Positions 52,617 through 60,802 of a DNA stretch of 64,000 bases are shown piece after piece. The notes under the pieces were generated by a model. The model saw only the letters and a list, made by a program, of their open reading frames with translations, made no database searches and was not told the DNA's origin. Position 1 is the first letter of the stretch, and each line of letters opens with the position of its first letter. Origin of the DNA: Acidovorax sp. FJL06 (lineage in GTDB: Bacteria; Pseudomonadota; Gammaproteobacteria; Burkholderiales; Burkholderiaceae_C). Both the position numbers and the translations under genes were made by a program. The stretch lies in assembly GCF_003852545.1 (NCBI RefSeq), contig NZ_QAJR01000005.1:124001-188000 (forward strand), written 5' to 3'.

Positions 52617-53309
52617 ATGGCCCGCAAGTATTCGTGCACCGAGGAACGATTCCTCAAAGACGCAGCAAAGCACCAGATGGAAGTGGTGCGCGACGACGGC
52701 GTGAATCGCCACCTGCGGTTCAAGAACCCGGAGTCCAACGCCTACTGGTTCGACATCATCACTTGGCCCGGAACGCTGTGCGTTGACGGCGACATGGGCA
52801 CCTTTGTGTTCCGACGCCTGCACGATATGTTCGTGTTCTTCCGCACGGACCAAGAGCACTACAACAACACCGGCCGCGCAGACCAGCTGGCAATCAATCC
52901 CAGCTACTGGGACGAAAAGCTGCGTGCCCCAGCGCCGCGCGACGCCCAGGAGTTCAGCGCCGACAGCTTCCGTCAGCACGTCCAAGAAGCGTTCGACAAC
53001 TGGGCAGAGAGCAGCAAACCGGATGACGATTGGAGTTCCGAGGAAGAGCGGGACCAGTTCCACGATGACAAGGCCAAGCTGTGGGACGCCCTGAAAGATG
53101 AGGTGCTCGCGCTTGCTGATGATGGCTCTGTGCGCGCCTACGACGCCGCCCGCGACTTCCATTGCGATGACGTGCCCGGCTTCAACCTGGAGGACTGCTG
53201 GGAGTGGGATTGCCGCGTCTTCAAGTTCGACTTCCTCTGGAACTGCTACGCCATCGCGTGGGCCATCAAGGCCTACGACAAGGCCAAGCAGCCCGCCACC
53301 GCGACCTAA
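52617..53309 (+). CDS. conserved phage protein of unknown function
   Basis: 230 residues after CTGGAG. The N-terminal half (FLKDAAKHQMEVVRDDGVNR, HLRFKNPESNAYWFDIITWP) resembles an early protein seen in many proteobacterial phages, with GDMGTFVFRRLHDMF. The middle is acidic and the C-terminus is aromatic-rich (FKFDFLWNCYAIAWAIKAYD). No activity is known to me. The upstream terminator hairpin is part of its leader. Confidence 0.75.
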   Translation: MARKYSCTEERFLKDAAKHQMEVVRDDGVNRHLRFKNPESNAYWFDIITWPGTLCVDGDMGTFVFRRLHDMFVFFRTDQEHYNNTGRADQLAINPSYWDEKLRAPAPRDAQEFSADSFRQHVQEAFDNWAESSKPDDDWSSEEERDQFHDDKAKLWDALKDEVLALADDGSVRAYDAARDFHCDDVPGFNLEDCWEWDCRVFKFDFLWNCYAIAWAIKAYDKAKQPATAT

Positions 53310-53314
53310 CCCCC

Positions 53315-53343
53315 AGCCCTCCCAGTGAGGGCTTTTTCTTTTC
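53315..53343 (+). terminator. terminator-like hairpin before the next early gene
   Basis: AGCCCTC and GAGGGCT around a 5-base loop, followed by TTTTCTTTTC. It lies 5 bases after the previous stop and 17 before the next ATG. Confidence 0.75.
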
Positions 53344-53360
53344 CCGCCCAGGAGGCGCAA

Positions 53361-53558
53361 ATGCACAACGTCAACACCCTGCTGCAGCCGTTGCTGAGCA
53401 TCCCTGGCGCACCGCCGCCGATCAGCCAGCAGGAGCTGCAGCGCCTGCGCAAGCAAGCCTGGGCCGATGTGGCGGCGCTGGAGGCCAGCGACAACCGCTA
53501 CCACCGCGCGCTGGTGGATCAGGTGCAGCACAACGCGTACATGGGAGTGCGGTCATGA
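53361..53558 (+). CDS. small phage protein
   Basis: 65 residues after CAGGAGGCG. Helical: PPISQQELQRLRKQAWADVA. Ends with an ATGA overlap with the next gene. Unknown function. Confidence 0.65.
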   Translation: MHNVNTLLQPLLSIPGAPPPISQQELQRLRKQAWADVAALEASDNRYHRALVDQVQHNAYMGVRS

Positions 53559-54010
53559 AGATGGCGAAGCCCTCAACACGCGACATCGATGCAGGCTATG
53601 ACCTGATGGGCATCCTGAACGCCATTGATGCACGCTGGGGTGGTCCGTGGGCCACCGAAGGCCCCGACGATCTGGATGCCCTGGACGGGGATTTCGACGC
53701 CGACGAGCCTTCGCACCTGCAAGCGCTCTACAACCACTTGGCGAAGCTGCTGCGCCGGGCGCCCGGCTTTCATGGGCGCGTGCTTGGCGGCATGTGTGCC
53801 GTCATCTGCTACGAGCGCAATGTGTTTCTCGATCCTGCTCTGGACTACCTGGAACTGCACCCGGATGTTCTGGCCGGGCTGGAGTTGCTGGAGTCCGCAC
53901 GCGCCGACTTCTTCCCTCGCCTGGAGCGCGAAGCACGCGCAGCGGTGGCTGAAACCATTGAGCGCGCTGCAGCCCGCCACCTGCGAGAGATGCAAGGCGG
54001 TGCAACGTGA
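53555..54010 (+). CDS. hypothetical phage protein
   Basis: 151 residues, ATGA overlap on the left and GTGA overlap on the right. A helical protein with YDLMGILNAIDARWGGPWAT near the start and ERNVFLDPALDYLELHPDV in the second half. No recognised family. Confidence 0.65.
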   Translation: MKMAKPSTRDIDAGYDLMGILNAIDARWGGPWATEGPDDLDALDGDFDADEPSHLQALYNHLAKLLRRAPGFHGRVLGGMCAVICYERNVFLDPALDYLELHPDVLAGLELLESARADFFPRLEREARAAVAETIERAAARHLREMQGGAT

Positions 54011-54180
54011 CCGACCCAATCCAAGACCACACCGACCGCCTTCTTGCCTTCGCTGCATCCCAAGCAGCCCAGGCAGAAACAAAGCGCCACAACGAAGCCG
54101 CCACCCAGCGCCAGAGAGAGGCTGCGGCCATTGGGGCGGGGCTGGACCCGGACGCACTTGAGCAGGGTGAGCCGTCATGA
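54007..54180 (+). CDS. very small helical phage protein
   Basis: 57 residues from a GTG overlapping the previous stop. Almost entirely helical and charged (VTDPIQDHTDRLLAFAAS; AAQAETKRHNEAATQRQRE). The ATGA overlap with the next gene supports that it is translated. Confidence 0.6.
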   Translation: MTDPIQDHTDRLLAFAASQAAQAETKRHNEAATQRQREAAAIGAGLDPDALEQGEPS

Positions 54181-54395
54181 CCAGCCCCGTGTTCAAGCCT
54201 GACCTGAATGCAGAGCCGTGGGCGCCCATCGCAGAAGAGGCCCGCGCGCGCTGGCGCCGGGTGACGCCGTACCGCCTCGGATATCTCGCAGGCCTGCGGA
54301 ACCCCGCAGTTCTCAACCCGTACCACCTCCCTCTGTCAAGAAACGCCTTCAAGCGTGGCTTCGACTACGGGCGGGACGAAGGAAAGAAACCATGA
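54177..54395 (+). CDS. small phage protein
   Basis: 72 residues. WAPIAEEARARWRRVTPYRL and RNAFKRGFDYGRDEGKKP, a basic protein. Coupled by 4-base overlaps at both ends. Unknown function. Confidence 0.6.
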   Translation: MTSPVFKPDLNAEPWAPIAEEARARWRRVTPYRLGYLAGLRNPAVLNPYHLPLSRNAFKRGFDYGRDEGKKP

Positions 54396-54616
54396 AATAC
54401 GCCATCACCCTGATCGCGGTAGTAGCCGCCCTTGGCCTGGGCGCCGTGGCAGCGCACGAGCCCGACCCGACACCAGAAACCGAAGAGCTGCGCGCCGCCC
54501 GTGACTCTCGCGCCTGGGCTCTCCAGCAGTTCCAGCGCCGTGCCTGCCGCCCTGGCGAGACAGCCGTGTGGGTTGCTGACAAAGAGGCTGATTGCCTGCG
54601 TGAGGTGCGGCCGTGA
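54392..54616 (+). CDS. small exported or membrane-anchored phage protein
   Basis: 74 residues. MKYAITLIAVVAALGLGAVA is a signal or anchor helix; the rest has two Cys (RRACRPGE, EADCLREV) that could form a disulphide in the periplasm. An early phage envelope protein could act in exclusion or host modulation. Unknown. Confidence 0.65.
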   Translation: MKYAITLIAVVAALGLGAVAAHEPDPTPETEELRAARDSRAWALQQFQRRACRPGETAVWVADKEADCLREVRP

Positions 54617-54894
54617 GCGCGGGGCACACGCCCGGGCCGTGGCACCGCTTCGCGGTCTATGCCCACACCGAGATACTGACCCAGACCGGCGAGCTGGTCG
54701 CCGTGGTCGGTTCAGACGCGCTGCGTGCAAATCGGTCCCCGAATGCGCGCCTGATAGCTGCAGCGCCCGACTTGCTGGAAGCCGCCCAGGCCGCCTGGAA
54801 CTGCATCGGAGAGCTGCCGCCAACGCAGGCCCGGGTCGAAGTCGCGCAGCTGCTACAGGCCGCCATTGAAAAGGCGATTGGAGTACAGCCATGA
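54613..54894 (+). CDS. conserved small phage protein (HTPGPW...NARLIAAAPDLLEA type)
   Basis: 93 residues from a GTG overlapping the previous stop. AGHTPGPWHRF and NARLIAAAPDLLEAAQAAWN are hallmarks of a very widespread small phage family with no established role. Confidence 0.75.
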   Translation: MSAGHTPGPWHRFAVYAHTEILTQTGELVAVVGSDALRANRSPNARLIAAAPDLLEAAQAAWNCIGELPPTQARVEVAQLLQAAIEKAIGVQP

Positions 54895-54992
54895 ACCGCC
54901 TCCGCGACTTCGCAATGCTGTACCGCATCTACCGACAGTGCAACGGACCCATCCGCGCACTGCGCATGGCGTGGCTGGTGACGCGGGACTGA
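54891..54992 (+). CDS. 33-residue basic phage peptide
   Basis: ATGA overlap with the previous stop. MNRLRDFAMLYRIYRQCNGP followed by IRALRMAWLVTRD: an Arg-rich amphipathic peptide, like small early-phage ORFs that share the 'RxxxxxxRxYRxxxGPIxALRMAW' look. Function unknown. Confidence 0.6.
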   Translation: MNRLRDFAMLYRIYRQCNGPIRALRMAWLVTRD

Positions 54993-54996
54993 TGCA

Positions 54997-55194
54997 ATGG
55001 ACTGCCCCACCGGGAAAGTGGTGCACACCCTCAAAACCGCCAAAGCCGCCAGCAAGCGCGCACGGCGCCGCACCGAGAAACCCCTTGTGCCCTACCAATG
55101 CAGCCTTTGCGGCCAGTGGCATGTGGGCCAGAGCAACGGCATGAAACGCCGGGTCAAGACCATCTACGACAACCACCAATTGAGGTTCACATGA
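54997..55194 (+). CDS. small basic zinc-finger-like phage protein
   Basis: 65 residues. Very basic N-terminal half (AKAASKRARRRTEKP) and YQCSLCGQWHVGQS, where two Cys and one His could bind zinc. ATGA overlap with recT. Possibly nucleic-acid binding and part of the recombination unit. Confidence 0.65.
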   Translation: MDCPTGKVVHTLKTAKAASKRARRRTEKPLVPYQCSLCGQWHVGQSNGMKRRVKTIYDNHQLRFT

Positions 55195-56144
55195 ATGCAG
55201 TCACCACCACCGAGAACAACGCCCTGGCCCCGCGCGGCATGGGCTTCGACCTGAGCCCGCAAACCTTTGAGCAGGCAATGAAGTTCAGCCACATGCTGGC
55301 CGAATCCGACCTGGTGCCCAAGGACTTTCGGGGAAAGCCCGGCAACTGCCTGATTGCCATGCAATGGGGTTCTGAACTGGGCTTGAAGCCGCTGCAGGCC
55401 CTGTCCAACATTGCCGTGGTCAATGGCCGTGCTGCGCTGTGGGGTGATGCGGTGATCGCACTGGTGCGCAGCAGCCCACTGTGCGAATACGTGCAGGAGT
55501 CGGACGACGGGCACACAGCCACCTGCCGCGCTAAGCGCCGGGGCGAACCCGAGCAGGTGGTGACGTTCAGCATGGACGACGCCAAGCAGGCCGGACTGGC
55601 GGGCAAGCAGGGCCCATGGTCGCAGTACCCCAAGCGCATGCGCCAGATGCGTGCCCGCGCCTTCGCCCTGCGCGATGTGTTCCCTGACGTGCTGCGCGGT
55701 ATGCCGGTGGCCGAGGAAGTGCAAGACATGCCGCCCGAGCGGCACATGGGCATGGCCGACGAAGTAACGCCTGCAGCCCAGCGGGTTACCGCGCCGCCAG
55801 CAGAGTGGGCAGCAGACCGCTGGGCCAATGGACTGGTCAAGTGGGTTGACGGCATCGTGAACGGTGGCAAGTCCATCGAGGATGTTTTGGCCTGGTTGCG
55901 CTCCAAGGCCACGGTATCCGAGGCCCAAGAAAAGCAACTGCGGGAAGAAGTAGCAAAGCACTCTCAAGCAGCAGCGCCCAGCGTCAACCCTGACGAGTTG
56001 GCCAAGTCCATGCAGGAAGCCACCGACCTAGACACGCTTTACGAGCTGGCCAGTCGCATGGACGCCATTGAAGACCTGAACCAGCGCCAGCGCGTTGGCG
56101 CAATTTTTGACGCCCGCGTGGCGGAACTTGAAGGACAACCATGA
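55191..56144 (+). CDS. recT: RecT-family single-strand annealing protein
   Basis: 317 residues. N-terminal MGFDLSPQTFEQAMKFSHML and the RecT core (FRGKPGNCLIAMQWGSELGL; VVNGRAALWGDAVIALVRSS; PWSQYPKRMRQMRARAFALR) are clear. The C-terminal third is a separate helical part. It anneals ssDNA made by the adjacent exonuclease for phage recombination. ATGA overlap with the exonuclease gene. Confidence 0.92.
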   Translation: MNAVTTTENNALAPRGMGFDLSPQTFEQAMKFSHMLAESDLVPKDFRGKPGNCLIAMQWGSELGLKPLQALSNIAVVNGRAALWGDAVIALVRSSPLCEYVQESDDGHTATCRAKRRGEPEQVVTFSMDDAKQAGLAGKQGPWSQYPKRMRQMRARAFALRDVFPDVLRGMPVAEEVQDMPPERHMGMADEVTPAAQRVTAPPAEWAADRWANGLVKWVDGIVNGGKSIEDVLAWLRSKATVSEAQEKQLREEVAKHSQAAAPSVNPDELAKSMQEATDLDTLYELASRMDAIEDLNQRQRVGAIFDARVAELEGQP

Positions 56145-57943
56145 ACATCGAAAACCGCACAACCCACAACGTCGCCCAAGGTTCTCCCGAGTGGCTGGCG
56201 CTGCGCGCAGGCTTCTACACGGCTTCCGAGGCCCCAGCCATGGCGGGGGAAAGCCGGTACGCAAAGCGAGAGGAATTGATCGCTGCCAAGGCTACGGGGA
56301 TCACGCAGGAGCCCGACAGCTTCAAGCAGGCCCTGTATGACCGTGGCCACGCAGCAGAAGCCGCAGCACGACCGCTGGCCGAGGAAATCATCGACGATGA
56401 CCTTTCGCCAGTGACCATGACCGCCATGGTGGACGGCCTGCCATTGCTTGCCAGCATGGACGGCCTGAACTTTGACGGCACGATCGGGTGGGAAACCAAA
56501 TTGTGGAACGAGGCGCTGGCTGCTGACGTGCGGGCCAACACACTCAGCCCCCACTACACGCTGCAGATGGATCAGCAGATCCTGGTCAGCGGAGCCGAGC
56601 GCATCCTGTTCACATGCTCTGACGGCACTCCAGAGCGCACGGTTTCGTGCTGGTACGAATCGACGCCAGAGCGCAGCGCGCAGCTGGTAGCTGGGTGGAG
56701 GCAGTTCGCAGCCGATCTGGCCGCCTACGTTCCACCCGAGGCCAAGTCCGCCCCAGTGGTGGCCGATGCCATGGAAAGCCTGCCCGCCGTGTCCATGCGC
56801 CTTGAAGGCAAGCTGGCCGTAATCTCCAACCTGCCCGACTTTGCTACCCAACTGCGCGCCTTCATTGAGCGCATCCCGGCCAAGCCCGACACTGACCAGG
56901 ACTTTGCCAATGCCGAGTTCGCGTGCAAGGCGCTCAAGCGCGCAGAGGATGCGCTGACGGCTGGCGAAGATGCCGCCCTGGGCGAAATGGTGGACTTTGA
57001 AGCCATGCGCCGCCAGGTGCGCGACCTCAAGGAACTGGCCCGCATCACGCGTCTGGCCACTGAAAAGCTGGTGACAGCCCGCAAGGAGCAGATCCGTGGC
57101 GAGATCGTGGCCGGCGGCATCGCCGCCCTGCGCAAGCACATCGACGAGCTGAACGCGGCCATGCCAGTGAACTACATGCCCCAGGTTCCCGCCGACTTCG
57201 CAGGTGCCATCAAGGGCAAGCGAACAGTGGACAGTTTGCGCAGCGCCGTGAACGACGAGCTGGCCCGCGCCAAAATCGCCGCCAGCGAGATCGCCAACCG
57301 CATCCATGCCAACGTCAAGACGCTGCAAGCCAGCGGGCTGGTGGTGCACGACACCGCGGCCCTGGTGCTCAAGGCCCCTGACGATCTGGCCGCGATCATC
57401 GCCAACCGCGTCACGGCAGAGCAGCAGCGCCAGGAGGCAGAGCGCGAGCGCATCCGCAAGGAAGAAGCAGACCGCGCCGACCGTGAGGCGCGCGAGAAGC
57501 TGGCGGCCGAGGAACGCGCAGCGCAGGCAGCCATCACGCAGGCGGCGAAGGCGGAAACGCTGCACCCCGCAGTGGCGGCAGACCTGGGCGGCCTGGTGCG
57601 CGAGCAGCACACCGAGGCGGTGGCAACACTGGACGCCCAGCAGGTGATTGGGACCGCGCAGCGCATGGCTGCCGCTCCGGCTGCAGCGCCTGCAGTACCA
57701 GCAGCACCCGCCGAGCGCACCGGCCCGCCCACGCTGAACATCGGGACGATCAAGGAGCGCTTGGCCCACATGACCGTGACGGCGGAAAACCTGCGCGCCC
57801 TGGGCTTTGCGCCCGCCGGCCGCGAGCGTGCCGCACCGCTGTACCACGACGAGGATTTCCCCGAGATCTGCGAAGCCATCGCAGCGCAGGCCCTAGCCGC
57901 CAAGGCTGAGTTCCTGAAATCCCGGGTTGCTGTCGCAGCCTGA
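56141..57943 (+). CDS. YqaJ-type exonuclease with long C-terminal extension
   Basis: 600 residues, about twice the length of most phage YqaJ/lambda-exo proteins. The nuclease domain (residues about 10-215) has GSPEWLALRAGFYTASEAPA, GHAAEAAARPL (Glu) and the metal-binding core ASMDGLNFDGTIGWETKLW (Asp, Glu-x-Lys). The remainder is helical with a charged coiled coil (about 425-465), an Ala/Pro linker and a final small domain (NIGTIKERLAHMTVTAENLR). It should resect dsDNA for RecT. Confidence 0.88.
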   Translation: MNIENRTTHNVAQGSPEWLALRAGFYTASEAPAMAGESRYAKREELIAAKATGITQEPDSFKQALYDRGHAAEAAARPLAEEIIDDDLSPVTMTAMVDGLPLLASMDGLNFDGTIGWETKLWNEALAADVRANTLSPHYTLQMDQQILVSGAERILFTCSDGTPERTVSCWYESTPERSAQLVAGWRQFAADLAAYVPPEAKSAPVVADAMESLPAVSMRLEGKLAVISNLPDFATQLRAFIERIPAKPDTDQDFANAEFACKALKRAEDALTAGEDAALGEMVDFEAMRRQVRDLKELARITRLATEKLVTARKEQIRGEIVAGGIAALRKHIDELNAAMPVNYMPQVPADFAGAIKGKRTVDSLRSAVNDELARAKIAASEIANRIHANVKTLQASGLVVHDTAALVLKAPDDLAAIIANRVTAEQQRQEAERERIRKEEADRADREAREKLAAEERAAQAAITQAAKAETLHPAVAADLGGLVREQHTEAVATLDAQQVIGTAQRMAAAPAAAPAVPAAPAERTGPPTLNIGTIKERLAHMTVTAENLRALGFAPAGRERAAPLYHDEDFPEICEAIAAQALAAKAEFLKSRVAVAA

Positions 57944-57965
57944 TCCCACCCAACCCCGCAACCAA

Positions 57966-57990
57966 GGCCCGCCACGCGCGGGCCGCTTTC
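57966..57990 (+). terminator. terminator-like hairpin before the KTSC gene
   Basis: GGCCCGC and GCGGGCC around CACGC, followed by GCTTTCATTC. The T-run is short, so termination would be weak. Confidence 0.5.
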
Positions 57991-58005
57991 ATTCTGGAGA
58001 TCACC

Positions 58006-58314
58006 GTGAACATCAAACGCATCGAACCCGCCGCTTTCTCTGACGAGCCTTACACGCCCATTCCCATGGCGCCTGTCACCAGCAACCAAGTCGCCTGCAT
58101 CGGCTACGACCCCAGCACCAAGACGCTGGCCTGCCAGTTCACGCGCGGCCCTGGCCACATTTACCACTACCCCAACGTGGAGCCCGAGATGCACGCCAAG
58201 TTCGTGGGCGCCGAGTCGATCGGCGCATTCTTCGGGCAGCACATCAAGCCGCTGCCGTTCAAGAAGTTCCCGGCGCCCAAGGCCGAGGGTGAAGAGGCCA
58301 AGGCCGCAGCCTGA
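58006..58314 (+). CDS. KTSC-domain phage protein
   Basis: 102 residues from a GTG after CTGGAG. VTSNQVACIGYDPSTKTLAC, FTRGPGHIYHYPNVEP and GAESIGAFFGQHIKPL match the KTSC domain, a small fold found in phage and lysyl-tRNA-synthetase-linked proteins, with unknown biochemical role. The C-terminus is Lys/Ala/Glu-rich. Confidence 0.8.
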   Translation: MNIKRIEPAAFSDEPYTPIPMAPVTSNQVACIGYDPSTKTLACQFTRGPGHIYHYPNVEPEMHAKFVGAESIGAFFGQHIKPLPFKKFPAPKAEGEEAKAAA

Positions 58315-58324
58315 CCACCCGTAA

Positions 58325-58349
58325 CCCCAAACCCCAAACCCCAAACCCC
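58325..58349 (-). repeat. four-tract G-quadruplex motif (minus strand)
   Basis: Four CCCC tracts at 58325, 58332, 58339 and 58346 are separated by AAA each. The minus strand therefore has four GGGG tracts with TTT loops, an ideal four-layer quadruplex motif, telomere-like in form. Confidence 0.8.
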
Positions 58350-58350
58350 G

Positions 58351-58375
58351 AGCCACCTGCCGAGGTGGCTTTTTC
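58351..58375 (+). terminator. intrinsic terminator before the methyltransferase gene
   Basis: AGCCACCT and AGGTGGCT with a GCCG loop, followed by TTTTC. It lies 19 bases before the next start codon, next to the quadruplex motif. Confidence 0.75.
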
Positions 58376-58393
58376 ACACCTGGAGAACCGCAT

Positions 58394-59134
58394 ATGCGCA
58401 TTGATGATGAAGTCCTGGCCGTGCTGAGCGCCGCCCAAACCGAGGGCTGCAATGTGTTCCTCACCGGCCAGCTGGACCGCAAGCTCTACGACCGCACGAA
58501 CAAGGTACTTGAGGCCGCTGGCGGGAAATGGAACCGCAAGGCGCGCGCCCATGTCTTCGCGGCCGACGCTTCGGACCGCATGGACCAGATCATCCTGAGC
58601 GGCGCGGTGGAAGTGCCCAAGGACGAGTTCAACTTCTTCCCGTCCCCGCCCGCCGTGGTGGCGCGGCTGATTGAGCTGGCCGACATTGAGCCCGGCATGG
58701 TTTTGATGGAGCCGAGCGCGGGCCGTGGCGCCATCGCCCTGGCTGCCGCCGATGCGGGCGCCACCGTGGACTGCTGCGAGTTGATGCAAGAGAACCACGC
58801 GCACCTGCTGGCCCAGCCCGGGCTGCGCGCCGTCACGCGGCAAGACTTCCTGGCCGTGCCCCCTGAGCAGTTTTATGACCGCGTGGTAATGAACCCGCCG
58901 TTCATGAAGCAGGCAGACATCAAGCACGTCACCCACGCCCATAAGTTCCTGAAACCGGGCGGGCTGCTGGTATCCGTGATGTCCGCAGGCGTCACCTTCC
59001 GCACGGATGCGCGCACCAAGGCCTTTCTCGCGCTGGTTGAAGACCGGGGCGGCTATATCGAGCCGCTGCCCGAGAACTCATTCAAGGCCAGCGGCACCGG
59101 CGTCAACACGGTGATCGCTGTCGTCCCCGCATAA
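58394..59134 (+). CDS. phage SAM-dependent DNA methyltransferase-like protein (NPPF motif)
   Basis: 246 residues after CTGGAG. Motif I is MEPSAGRGAIALAAADAGAT, and the catalytic motif IV is VVMNPPFMKQ, typical of N6-adenine/N4-cytosine methyltransferases. FNFFPSPPAVVARLIELADI precedes motif I, as in phage methyltransferases of this type. No target-recognition domain is obvious, and no restriction partner is nearby, so it may protect phage DNA from host nucleases. Confidence 0.85.
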   Translation: MRIDDEVLAVLSAAQTEGCNVFLTGQLDRKLYDRTNKVLEAAGGKWNRKARAHVFAADASDRMDQIILSGAVEVPKDEFNFFPSPPAVVARLIELADIEPGMVLMEPSAGRGAIALAAADAGATVDCCELMQENHAHLLAQPGLRAVTRQDFLAVPPEQFYDRVVMNPPFMKQADIKHVTHAHKFLKPGGLLVSVMSAGVTFRTDARTKAFLALVEDRGGYIEPLPENSFKASGTGVNTVIAVVPA

Positions 59135-59173
59135 ATCCCGGGCCGCCCAACGCTGGCCCCTTCTGGAGTCCCC

Positions 59174-60340
59174 ATGTTCAAGTCCCTGATCGTGTACCGC
59201 ATCGCCCAAGGCTGGGTGCCAGACCTGCAGGCCGCAGAGGAAGCCCTGGCCAAGGCCCCCTTCATGGAATGCGGAGCTACCCAAGAGAAATCCATTGGCT
59301 GGGTTCCACCGCGCGGCGAGGCCCACGGCGCCCTGGTCGAGAGCATCGGCGGCCAGTGGATCGCCCGCCTGATGGAGGAAACCAAGGCCATCCCCGCCAG
59401 CGTCCTGGCGCGCAAGGTCAAGGAGAAGGCCGACCGCATCGAGCAGGAAACCGGCCGCAAGCCAGGCAAAAAAGAAACCCGCGAACTGAAGGACGAGGCC
59501 AAGCTGGACCTGCTGCCTATGGCTTTCACCAAGCAGGCCAGCATGTGGGTGTGGATCGACCCGGCCGCCCGCCTGCTGGTACTGGACACGGGCAGCCAGG
59601 GCCGCGCCGACGAGGTGGTCACGCTGCTGGTCGAGGCCCTGCCCGGCCTGTCAGTGTCGCTCATCAACACACAGACCAGCCCGCAGGCAGCCATGGCGCA
59701 CTGGCTCAAGGAGCAGGAGCCGCCCGTGGGCTTCACGGTGGACCGCGAGTGCGAACTGAAAAGCGCCAGCGAGGAAAAGGCTGTCGTGAAGTACGCTCGC
59801 CACCCGCTCGACCTCGAAGAGGTGCAGGCCCACATCGACGCAGGCAAGCTGCCCACCAAGCTGGCGATGACCTGGGATGACCGGGTTTCGTTCCTGCTCA
59901 CCGAAGGCCTGCAGGTGCGCAAGCTGCAGTTCCTGGACACCGTTTTCGAGGGCCAGAAGGCAGACGCAGGCGGGTTCGACACAGACGTGGCGATTGCCAC
60001 GGGCGAGCTGGTCAAGCTGATCCCGGACCTGATTGAGGCGCTGGGCGGGGAGACAGCGAGTGAGGTGGGCATTGCGGCGCTTGAAGCAAAGTCAGCCGCC
60101 ATAGTAGAGGCGCTGCCAAAAGATCCGTACTACGAAGACGGCGGCCAAGACCCCCTCTACGACCAGGCCGCCGAGCTGGTGCGCAAGGACCGAAAGGCGA
60201 GCATTTCCTACGTGCAGCGCAAGCTGCTCATTGGCTACAACCGCGCCGCGCGCCTGCTGAAGTCCATGGAAAAGGCCGGGGTGGTCAGTCGCATGGACAG
60301 CGCTGGTGCACGCACGGTGCTGGATGGGGCACCTGCCTGA
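59174..60340 (+). CDS. rdgC: RdgC fused to an FtsK gamma (KOPS-binding) domain
   Basis: 388 residues in one uninterrupted frame. Residues 1 to about 295 are RdgC ([54 protein letters not shown]), a ring-forming DNA-binding protein that counters RecA. Residues about 322-385 match the FtsK gamma winged helix: [40 protein letters not shown] and EKAGVVS. The recognition helix GYNRAAR is intact; the position where E. coli has Glu three residues on is Lys. E. coli RdgC is about 303 residues, so the gamma domain is extra. Confidence 0.9.
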   Translation: MFKSLIVYRIAQGWVPDLQAAEEALAKAPFMECGATQEKSIGWVPPRGEAHGALVESIGGQWIARLMEETKAIPASVLARKVKEKADRIEQETGRKPGKKETRELKDEAKLDLLPMAFTKQASMWVWIDPAARLLVLDTGSQGRADEVVTLLVEALPGLSVSLINTQTSPQAAMAHWLKEQEPPVGFTVDRECELKSASEEKAVVKYARHPLDLEEVQAHIDAGKLPTKLAMTWDDRVSFLLTEGLQVRKLQFLDTVFEGQKADAGGFDTDVAIATGELVKLIPDLIEALGGETASEVGIAALEAKSAAIVEALPKDPYYEDGGQDPLYDQAAELVRKDRKASISYVQRKLLIGYNRAARLLKSMEKAGVVSRMDSAGARTVLDGAPA

Positions 60341-60738
60341 TGCCGGTTCCACCCATCACCCGCGACGCCATCACCGCCGCGCTGAAAGAGTGCGGGCCGA
60401 TGACCGTGCCGGAGCTGGTCGAATACCTGGGCTGGCCCCGCACCCGAGTGGATTCCTGCATCACCACGGCACGCGAGAACCACCCCGGTAAGTTGTTCCG
60501 CATCGTGCGCTATCGCAAACAGGTCGGTATTCAAGGCCGAGAGGCTGCGGTGTATGCCGCTGGCCCTGGGCCTGATGCGCAACGGCCTGCCTTTGATGCT
60601 GAACATCACCTGGAGGCGAAGCGCCGCTACTACCGGGGCAACCGTGCTATCTGGGCGGCCAAGCGCAAGGCGCGTACCGGCCAGAGGGCTGCGAGCCCAT
60701 GGTCCGGCCTGCTGCCGATGGCGCGGAGAGCCGCGTAA
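60340..60738 (+). CDS. winged-helix phage protein
   Basis: 132 residues. Its ATG shares one base with the RdgC stop (TGATG). ITAALKECGPMTVPELVEYL and GWPRTRVDSCITTARENHP form a winged helix. The C-terminal half is basic (EAKRRYYRGNRAIWAAKRKA). Probably DNA-binding and translationally coupled to RdgC. Confidence 0.7.
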   Translation: MPVPPITRDAITAALKECGPMTVPELVEYLGWPRTRVDSCITTARENHPGKLFRIVRYRKQVGIQGREAAVYAAGPGPDAQRPAFDAEHHLEAKRRYYRGNRAIWAAKRKARTGQRAASPWSGLLPMARRAA

Positions 60739-60750
60739 CCCCACCCCACA

Positions 60751-60781
60751 GAGCCCGCCACCCAGCGGGCTCGCTTGTTTC
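60751..60781 (+). terminator. terminator-like hairpin before the next early gene
   Basis: GAGCCCGC and GCGGGCTC around a 6-base loop, followed by GCTTGTTTCT. Then comes AAGGAGG and the next ATG. Confidence 0.6.
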
Positions 60782-60802
60782 TGCACCCCCCAAGGAGGCC
60801 GT

